From Pseudomonas fluvialis (GTDB taxonomy: Bacteria > Pseudomonadota > Gammaproteobacteria > Pseudomonadales > Pseudomonadaceae), in contig NZ_JACHLL010000004.1 of assembly GCF_014207935.1 (NCBI RefSeq), positions 310,001 to 374,000 of the forward strand: a stretch of 64,000 nucleotides of DNA, read 5' to 3'. A model generated the notes under the pieces. That model did not search any database and was not told where the DNA came from. It saw nothing but the letters and a program-made list of their open reading frames with translations. Below, one piece after another: positions 58,038 through 64,000 of the stretch. The stretch's first letter is position 1. Each line of letters begins with the position of its first letter. The translations under genes were made by a program, and so were the position numbers.

Positions 58038-58162
58038 CAGTGCATTCCTCTAACCGTGTACCAACAACCATAGTTACTGGTCAGCGTCAGGGCTCAAAAC
58101 GGCCCGAGGTGGACCGAGGCATTCCGACCAGCGGTAAGGCGCCGACCTGCAAGCACTACGAG

Positions 58163-58188
58163 CCACTCACTCCAACACCTGAAACTCC
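58163..58188. repeat. pbpC 3' end matching the left repeat
   Basis: The right copy of the 26-bp repeat. It contains the pbpC stop codon (58167-58169) and the preceding codons; see the left copy at 57563-57588. Confidence 0.75.
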
Positions 58189-60527
58189 ACCCGCGCCGTC
58201 AGGCCGCCTTCATCCAGCACACTGAGCTGATGCTGCCCGCGTTCCTGCAGCGCCAGCGCCAGGCTGTCGGCGCCCTGGGTGCTGCCCAGCGGCGAGCCGT
58301 CGAGGAACCACCAGCGCTGGCCGCTGCCACCCAGCGCCGAGAGTTTCAGACGTAGCGGCGTGGCACTGGCGGCCGGCCGGCGTAGCTGGTCGCCCTGGCG
58401 CACGCCGACGATTGACAGAGGCGCCGCGGCGGCGGGCAACAGCGGGGGGCACGTCGTATCAGCCGCCGGCAGACGCCGCGCCCGGCGCTCGCGCCGGGGC
58501 AGCCAGGGTTCCAGCGGCGCCGGCCAGAGCATGACCTGCTGCGCCGTGGCTCCCTCGCAGTGGGGCGCCACCTGCAGGCCGCGGGCATTGACCCACAGGG
58601 TCTGCGTCAGGCCCAGGCCCAGCGGCTGGTCCAGCGCCTGCAGGGTCGGCGGCGTGGTGCCATCCAGCGTCCAGGCATAACGCAGACGCCGGCAGTTCGG
58701 ATCATCCGCCGCCAGCGGCTGGCCGCCGGGCCAGCAGATCGCCGCCACGCCCACGCTGGCCGGCTGCGCCGCCACGGGCTGGGCGATGCCGCGCTGGGCA
58801 TCGCGGTTGACCAGCACATCATGCACCTGCAGCAGCAGGGGCGCGGCCGAGGCCAGGCCGAACTGCCCCGGCACCGGGGTACCGTCGGGCCGGCCGATCC
58901 ACACGCCAATCAGGTAGCGCGGCCCCACCCCCATCGCCCAGGCATCGCGAAAGCCGTAGCTGGTGCCGGTTTTCCAGGCCAGCGCCGGGCGCTGCACCAG
59001 TTGCGCCCGCGGATCACGGTCCGGGCGCGCCTGGCCGGCGAGGATGCGCCGCACGATCCAGGCCGCACCGGGCGACAGCAGGCGCTGTTCGATCAGCGGC
59101 TGCTGCGGCTGCAGGCGAATCCGCGCCGCCTTGCCCTCGCGCCCCAACGCCGCGTAGGCCCCCAGCAACTGCTCAAGGCGCACACCGGCACCCCCAAGAA
59201 TCAGCGCCAGATTGGGCTGCGCGCCGGCCGGCAACTGCAGCGGCAGGCCGGCACCATGAAGCTCGCCGGCAAAACGCTTGGGCCCGTAGGCCTCCAGCAA
59301 TTGCACGGCCGGCAGGTTGAGCGAGGTGGCGAGCGCTTCGCTGGCCGACACCGGGCCGGTGAAGCCGGCGGAAAAGTTGCCGGGGCGGTAGTCGCCATAA
59401 CGGCGCGGCACATCCTGCAGCAGCGACTCGGAATGAATCAGCCCGGCATCCAGCGTCATGCCATAGAGAAAGGGTTTCAGCGTCGAGCCCGGCGAGCGCA
59501 CCGACTGGATCATGTCGACATGACCGAAGCGCTTCTCATCGCCGATATCCACCGAGCCGAGGTAGGCGCGCACCGCCATGCTCTGCGCCTCGACCACCAG
59601 CACCGCGGCCGAGGTGTGCTCCGGCAGACGGGCACGCCAGCCCAGCAGCAGGTCTTCCAGACGCCGCTGCAGACTGGCGTCCAGGGTGGTGCGGATCAGC
59701 GCCGGGCTGTCTGGGGTATTCAGCCGGCGCGCCAGCAGGGGCGCCAGGCGCGGTTCCTGACGCGGGGCCAGCAGCACCGGTTCCTGCAACGCCTCGCTGA
59801 CCCGAGTCGGTGCCCACACGCCAAACTGCTGCAGGCGCCGCAGCACCTTGTCGCGGGCCCGCTGCGCCGCCTGCGGGTGACGGTCGGGACGCAGCCGGCT
59901 GGGCGCCTGGGGCAGCACCGCCAGCAGTGCCGCCTCGGATGGCGTCAGCTGCGTTGGCGACTTACCCAGATAGGCCCAGCTGGCGGCCGCCACCCCCTGC
60001 AGGGTGCCGCCGAAAGGCGCGCGATTGAGGTAGAGGGTGAGGATCTCGTCCTTGGACAGGTGCCACTCCAGCTGCAGGGTGCGCCACAGCTGACGCAGCT
60101 TGCCCGGCACGCTGCGCGCATGCGGATCGAGCAGGCGCGCCACCTGCATCGACAGGGTGCTGCCGCCGGACACTACCTCACCGCCGCTCAGGTTCTGCCA
60201 CAGCGCCCGGCCCAGCGCCAGCGGGTTGACCCCGGGGTGCCGGTAGAACCAGCGATCCTCGTAGGTGAGCAGCGCCTCCAGATACAGCGGCGAAACCTCC
60301 TGCGGCGTCACCGGATAGCGCCACACCCCCTCGGCATCGGCAAAGCGCCACAGCGGCGTACCGTCCTCGGCCAGCACCACCCGCGCCTCGTCGGCCCGCG
60401 GCAACGGCAGCGGGAACAGCCAGTCGGCCAGCCACAACAGCGCCAGCCCCACCAAGGGGGCCAGCAACCAGCGATGCACCCTCACCCCTGCCCCTCTCCC
60501 GCGAGCGGGAGAGGGGTTGTCATGCAT
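58167..60527 (-). CDS. pbpC: Penicillin-binding protein 1C (PbpC)
   Basis: A bifunctional peptidoglycan enzyme of up to 786 residues. In order: a membrane helix near the start (WLLAPLVGLALLWLADWLF), a GT51 glycosyltransferase with EDRWFYRHPGVNP and GGSTLSMQVARLL, a transpeptidase with SXXK (SPGSTLKP, Ser about 348), SLN and KTGTS, and the BiPBP_C domain. The true start is uncertain: ATG 60527 has a weak GGGG, while GTG 60485 and GTG 60479 lie inside the inverted repeat of the DUF559 cassette, so 14-16 leading residues would be repeat-derived. It is downstream of yfhM, the usual PBP1C-YfhM pairing. Confidence 0.93.
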   Translation of the reverse strand: MHDNPSPARGRGAGVRVHRWLLAPLVGLALLWLADWLFPLPLPRADEARVVLAEDGTPLWRFADAEGVWRYPVTPQEVSPLYLEALLTYEDRWFYRHPGVNPLALGRALWQNLSGGEVVSGGSTLSMQVARLLDPHARSVPGKLRQLWRTLQLEWHLSKDEILTLYLNRAPFGGTLQGVAAASWAYLGKSPTQLTPSEAALLAVLPQAPSRLRPDRHPQAAQRARDKVLRRLQQFGVWAPTRVSEALQEPVLLAPRQEPRLAPLLARRLNTPDSPALIRTTLDASLQRRLEDLLLGWRARLPEHTSAAVLVVEAQSMAVRAYLGSVDIGDEKRFGHVDMIQSVRSPGSTLKPFLYGMTLDAGLIHSESLLQDVPRRYGDYRPGNFSAGFTGPVSASEALATSLNLPAVQLLEAYGPKRFAGELHGAGLPLQLPAGAQPNLALILGGAGVRLEQLLGAYAALGREGKAARIRLQPQQPLIEQRLLSPGAAWIVRRILAGQARPDRDPRAQLVQRPALAWKTGTSYGFRDAWAMGVGPRYLIGVWIGRPDGTPVPGQFGLASAAPLLLQVHDVLVNRDAQRGIAQPVAAQPASVGVAAICWPGGQPLAADDPNCRRLRYAWTLDGTTPPTLQALDQPLGLGLTQTLWVNARGLQVAPHCEGATAQQVMLWPAPLEPWLPRRERRARRLPAADTTCPPLLPAAAAPLSIVGVRQGDQLRRPAASATPLRLKLSALGGSGQRWWFLDGSPLGSTQGADSLALALQERGQHQLSVLDEGGLTARVEFQVLE

Positions 60528-60971
60528 GAGCACTTACCCCATGCGTAAGACCTAAGTTTCCTCACGCGGGCACGCCAGCAAGGCCTGGTGGATTCGTTCG
60601 AGCACAGCGGCCTCATTCGCCCGCACCTCATGGTTCCAGAAACGCAGCACCCGAAAGCCTGCTGCCTGCAAAAACGCCTCGCGGCGCGCATCCGCCTCAA
60701 CCTGCAAGGCATGCTGCCCACCATCGAGCTCAATAATTAGCCGTCCATCGAGACAGACAAAATCGACGATGTAAGGCCCTATGGGCTTCTGCCGGCGGAA
60801 CTTGAATCCATCCAGCCGACGGTCGCGCAGCTGGTACCAAAGCCGCGCTTCCACCTCTGTCATCTCCCGGCGCAACCGGCGAGCATTATCCTGCAAGGTC
60901 ATCGGAGATCCTTCTCCAGCGCAGCTCCCTCTACTCCCTCTCCCGCTTGCGGGAGAGGGTCGGGGTGAGGG
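60479..60971. mobile_element. 493-bp cassette: DUF559 gene between inverted repeats
   Basis: The left end (CCCTCACCCC, 60479-60488, then the CCCTCTCCC block) and right end (GGGAGAGGG then GGGGTGAGGG, 60951-60971) are ~21-bp inverted repeats. Each is followed inside by a hairpin: 60491-60516 (12-bp stem) and 60936-60959 (11-bp stem). One gene, DUF559, fills the interior. The right end touches the yfhM stop and the left end lies at the pbpC start, so the cassette interrupts a conserved gene pair exactly at its junction. The gene-free relative at 6311-6402 has the same ends. Mobility itself is inference. Confidence 0.65.
60552..60902 (-). CDS. DUF559 endonuclease-like protein (Vsr-related fold)
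   Basis: A 116-residue protein of the DUF559 family, related to very-short-patch-repair endonucleases. The core reads KFRRQKPIGPYIVDFVC followed by IIELDGGQH: Asp47, Glu58, Asp60 and Gln63-His64 fit a PD-(D/E)XK-type metal site, and VLRFWNHEV is the family's closing motif. AAGGA lies 7 nt before the ATG. It is less GC-rich than its neighbours and sits alone between inverted repeats. The nuclease activity is predicted, not shown. Confidence 0.9.
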   Translation of the reverse strand: MTLQDNARRLRREMTEVEARLWYQLRDRRLDGFKFRRQKPIGPYIVDFVCLDGRLIIELDGGQHALQVEADARREAFLQAAGFRVLRFWNHEVRANEAAVLERIHQALLACPREET

Positions 60972-63900
60972 TTAACGCCCTTTTACCACCAGACTCTGCG
61001 GCGCGCTGCCCAGCGCCTTCCAGCCCGGCCGGTACATCGACTCGACAAGAGGCGGCGGCACCCGGTAATGGCCGGGGGTGACGGCGCGGGCCAGGTACAG
61101 CAGGTGCGTCGGCTCATAACCGCTGATATCCACAGCGGCCACATAGCGGTCACCGCGATATTCCTGGTGCTTGATCCGCGCGTTCTGCATGGACTGCTGC
61201 CACTCCTTCACGGCACTGCTGGCATCACCGAGGCTGGCACTGCTCTGCGCCAGGTTCTGGTTTTCCAGCTCCAGACCGGCCGGCAGCAGGTCAACCAGCA
61301 GGGCATCCGGTACGCGCTCCTTGGCCTCGACGATCAGGTGCACCAGCACCAGCTCGCCACTGCTGAGGTTGTCCAGCGCCAGCGGCTTGCCATCCATGCC
61401 GAGGTATTCGCGGAAGATGCTGAGGTTCTCGCCACTGGCCGGCGGCAGCTCACGCGGATAGCCCGACAGGCTGAACTGCTGGTAGAGCGTCTCGCTGCCG
61501 AGGCTCTGCACCGACAGCGGCGCCTGCAGGCTGGCACCCTCCAGCTTCAGGGTCGGCTGCTCGCGGTTGAGCGCCTGAACCAGACCGGCAGCCTTCAGCT
61601 CGGCCTGCCAGTCACCTTCCGGCTGATTGAGCAGGCGCCGGCCGGCGAGGAACACCGCATTGCGCTCCTGAGTCGACAGGTACTCGTTGCCGGCCAGGTC
61701 ATCGGACAGGCGGAACAGCCAGCTGTCGCGCTGCGCCTTGGCCAGGTCATGTTCCTCCAGCAGGGCGTAGATCAACGCGTCATCACGCAGACGGCTGCCG
61801 TAATCGCCGTACCAGTAGTAGCGGTCGGCTTTGAACTCATGACTGAGCGCAGCCTGCAGCAGGCTATCGGCGCGCGGCTGATCGCCCATCAGCTGCAGCG
61901 CCACCGCCAGGTGCGCCAGCGGCAGACCGCTGCGAGCCTCGCTCTGCCGTTCGGCCAGCGCGCGCAGGCTGCCCAGCGGAGCCTGCTGACTGCGCGCCAG
62001 CACATAGCCGGCGTAGGCCTGCACGGCGAAGCGCATGTGCTCGCTGTCTTCGCTGTAGTACACGTCGATCAGCTGGCGATCCTGCAGGTAGCGCAGCAGC
62101 CGCTCGCTGGCCTTCTTCAGCGCCTCGTCCGGCACGCTGTAGCCCTGTTCGCGGGCACGCAGCAGGAAGTCGGTGACATAGGCGGTCAGCCAGTATTCCT
62201 CGTCGCTGTCACTGCCCCACAGGCCGAAGCTGCCGTTGTAGCGCTGCATGCCGAGCAGGCGCTCGATACCCAGCTCCAGCTTGCTGCGCCGCTCCTGATC
62301 GCTTTCGCCCTTGATGCCCAGACGCTTGAGGCTGGCGGCATCGGCATACAGCGACGGATACAGGCCGCTGGTGGTCTGCTCCAGACAACCGTAGGGATAA
62401 GCCTTGAGTTCGCTGATCTGCTCGGCGAGGTTCAGCGGCGGCTTGCTCGAAAGGCTCAGCAGCCCCTGCAGGCCATCGGGGTCGTACTGGCTGAGGGCGC
62501 TGTCCGGCAGGGTCCAGCTGTCGCCCTTGAGCACCGCGCGGAACTGCTTGAGCTGCGCCGGGTAGGCCGGACGCACGCCGATCTGCCACTGCCGGCTGAA
62601 CGGCGGCAGCTGCTCGCCGGGCAGGTCCAGGCCATTGACCCTGACGCTGAGCTGGCCGGTGCCCAGGCCGCCGACCGCACGCACGGCAATCGGCAGCGTG
62701 ATGCGCTGGCCCTGCGCCAGTTGCAGCGGCACGCTGCCGGCCGCCTCGAGCAGTTGCAGCTGACCGCTGGCCGCCAGTTGCACATCGAGCTTCTGCGGTG
62801 CACCGGAGAGGTTGGTCAGGTCCAGCGCCAGCGCGGTTTCGTCACCACCGGCGAGGAAGCGCGGTGCCGACAGTTCGGCAACCAGCGGCGCGGCAACCAC
62901 CGTCTTGGCCTCGCCCTTGCCGTAGCTGTCGTCACTCCAGGCCTGCGCCATCAGGCGCAACTCACCGTTGAAGTCGGGGATATCCAGACTCACCTCACCT
63001 TCACCCTGAGCATTGAGGGTGACCGGCGCACTCTGTTTGGCCACGATCAGCACGCTGGTATCCGGACGTTTGCCGCCGCCGGCCAGCGCCGCGTCACCAC
63101 CGAAGGCCAGGCTGGCCAGACGGCCCTGGCCGGCTTCGATCAGTTGGCCATAGACGTCCAACTGGTCGGCACCGTAGCCCTTGCGGCCGAAGAAGGCGGC
63201 AAAGGGATCGGGCGTTGCGTACTCGGTGATATTGAGGATGCCGACGTCCACCGCCGCCACCAGCACCTGTACCTGCTTGGGCAGTTCGCCCCCGGCACGG
63301 CTGGCCTGCACCTTGACCTTGAGGGTCTGGTTCGGACGCATCTTCTCAGGCGCCGTCAGCTGCACGGCCAGTTGCCGGGGCGCCCGCTCCAGCGGCAGGT
63401 GCAGCAGACCGACCGCACGCTTGGGCGTGACGTTGGCCTTGCGCTCACCGGGACGGATCACCAGCGCGCTGACATACAGATCGTGACGGGCCCAGGCCTC
63501 GTCTACCGGAATCTCAAAGGTCTTGCCCTCGGCCGGCACTTCGATGTCCTGCCACCACAGAGGGCCATCGCTGGACTCGACCAGCAGGTAGCCATTGCCG
63601 GCCGCCGGCGGCGTCACCGTCACCCTGGCGGTACTGCCCGCAGCGTACGCCGGCTTGTCCAGCGCCAGCCTGACCTGATCCGGACGCACAGCGCCGCCTT
63701 CGGCGTTGTCCTGCCAGCTGTAACCGGCCCAGAAGCGCTGACTGCTGACCAGACCGGTCTGTGGGTCTTCCACCTCGATCCGGTACGGCCCCCACTCCAC
63801 CGGGAAGCTGACCTTGGCGGTCTTGCCCTCGCTCAGGTCGAGGCTTTCCTCGCTGAGGTTGAGGTATTTCTCGTTGAAGTGATAGCTCCAGCCCTCGGAC

Positions 63901-64000
63901 TCGGAGAAGCTCCAGAAGTAGTCCCGGCGCTCGCGCACCAGGCGCACCTTGAGCCCCTCGACCGCCAGCTTGTGGCCCTCGGGATCGGCCAGCAGCACCT
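60972..64000 (-). CDS. yfhM: Alpha-2-macroglobulin-like protein YfhM (C-terminal part)
   Basis: The reading frame enters from the right edge; about 1009 C-terminal residues of a protein usually near 1600 are present. Macroglobulin domains are followed by the thioester region YPYGCLEQTTSG (about 62370-62400), so the covalent protease-trapping bond is likely possible, and a complement-like C-terminal domain. The lipoprotein signal is outside the window. Bacterial A2M of this type is a periplasmic protease trap paired with PBP1C, which repairs the cell wall. The stop codon lies directly at the cassette end. Confidence 0.93.
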   Translation of the reverse strand, partial: VLLADPEGHKLAVEGLKVRLVRERRDYFWSFSESEGWSYHFNEKYLNLSEESLDLSEGKTAKVSFPVEWGPYRIEVEDPQTGLVSSQRFWAGYSWQDNAEGGAVRPDQVRLALDKPAYAAGSTARVTVTPPAAGNGYLLVESSDGPLWWQDIEVPAEGKTFEIPVDEAWARHDLYVSALVIRPGERKANVTPKRAVGLLHLPLERAPRQLAVQLTAPEKMRPNQTLKVKVQASRAGGELPKQVQVLVAAVDVGILNITEYATPDPFAAFFGRKGYGADQLDVYGQLIEAGQGRLASLAFGGDAALAGGGKRPDTSVLIVAKQSAPVTLNAQGEGEVSLDIPDFNGELRLMAQAWSDDSYGKGEAKTVVAAPLVAELSAPRFLAGGDETALALDLTNLSGAPQKLDVQLAASGQLQLLEAAGSVPLQLAQGQRITLPIAVRAVGGLGTGQLSVRVNGLDLPGEQLPPFSRQWQIGVRPAYPAQLKQFRAVLKGDSWTLPDSALSQYDPDGLQGLLSLSSKPPLNLAEQISELKAYPYGCLEQTTSGLYPSLYADAASLKRLGIKGESDQERRSKLELGIERLLGMQRYNGSFGLWGSDSDEEYWLTAYVTDFLLRAREQGYSVPDEALKKASERLLRYLQDRQLIDVYYSEDSEHMRFAVQAYAGYVLARSQQAPLGSLRALAERQSEARSGLPLAHLAVALQLMGDQPRADSLLQAALSHEFKADRYYWYGDYGSRLRDDALIYALLEEHDLAKAQRDSWLFRLSDDLAGNEYLSTQERNAVFLAGRRLLNQPEGDWQAELKAAGLVQALNREQPTLKLEGASLQAPLSVQSLGSETLYQQFSLSGYPRELPPASGENLSIFREYLGMDGKPLALDNLSSGELVLVHLIVEAKERVPDALLVDLLPAGLELENQNLAQSSASLGDASSAVKEWQQSMQNARIKHQEYRGDRYVAAVDISGYEPTHLLYLARAVTPGHYRVPPPLVESMYRPGWKALGSAPQSLVVKGR

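Noticed and set aside
55979..58134. An exact 15-bp repeat (CATTCCGACCAGCGG at 55979 and 58120) flanking SDR, tetR and BLUF
   Set aside because: A 15-bp match somewhere in 64 kb of GC-rich DNA is expected by chance, and the positions do not coincide with gene ends or with the 26-bp repeat.
58560..60548. A long open frame antisense to pbpC
   Set aside because: pbpC has all glycosyltransferase and transpeptidase motifs; the opposite frame is Arg/Gln/His-rich shadow sequence.

Overview
The window is GC-rich, densely coded chromosomal DNA of a gamma-proteobacterium, almost certainly a Pseudomonas. The evidence is the gene set (PAO1-like speA/yciH, a BvgS-type kinase followed by a polyamine-type ABC transporter as in agtSR-agtABCD, radA next to a DUF2788 gene, mscL-rsmC, hrpB, trmA, DUF2789 and DUF465 proteins), strong AGGAG ribosome sites, and palindromic intergenic repeats typical of the genus. 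I saw no rRNA, tRNA, CRISPR array or prophage. It reads as core genome with small acquired patches.

Layout. 1-3 kb: tail of a GGDEF protein, convergent with yciH-speA. 3.3-11 kb: sensor kinase, response regulator and a four-gene ABC importer, probably for 4-aminobutyrate/5-aminovalerate, with hairpin-rich spacers. 11.1-11.6 kb: a non-coding 530-bp element with terminal inverted repeats. 11.7-17 kb: rhlE, a DMT exporter, an NYN nuclease-like protein, two membrane proteins, an SDR and a CDGSH Fe-S protein. 17-24 kb: periplasmic binding-like protein, cupin, an HxlR regulator with paired operators, hrpB, a CDF metal exporter and a MAPEG protein. 24-28 kb: Lrp regulator, DUF2788, radA, an AT-richer HNH endonuclease gene and a GNAT. 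28-37 kb: DUF2789, a degenerate channel-like protein, fumC, a GGDEF-EAL protein, CopD-like and DUF3313 proteins, chrA, two DUF465 paralogues, a frameshifted EAL gene and mscL.

37-48 kb: rsmC; a MerR-regulated CDF exporter plus DUF3703; a DJ-1 protein coupled to a SecD-like lipoprotein; a chemoreceptor; a purine-type permease coupled to trmA; AraC regulator and MaoC protein; MazG-like protein and cmoM. 48-58 kb: paired DUF4136 lipoproteins, GNAT, an old-yellow-enzyme/dienoyl-CoA reductase-like protein, a second chemoreceptor, YdcZ transporter, a membrane GGDEF protein, an SDR-TetR pair with two palindromic operators, and a BLUF photoreceptor. 58-64 kb: pbpC and the 3' part of yfhM, separated by a 493-bp cassette: a DUF559 endonuclease-like gene between inverted repeats that also occur gene-free at 6311-6402.

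The most interesting candidates are the DUF559/inverted-repeat cassette and its gene-free relative; the 530-bp TIR element; the BLUF gene bracketed by a duplicated piece of the pbpC 3' end; and several local regulator-operator pairs readable from sequence (HxlR, TetR, MerR). Cyclic-di-GMP genes are frequent: two GGDEF, one GGDEF-EAL and one broken EAL gene. Nothing here was tested by database search. Family names rest on motifs and memory, and repeat claims on hand alignment.
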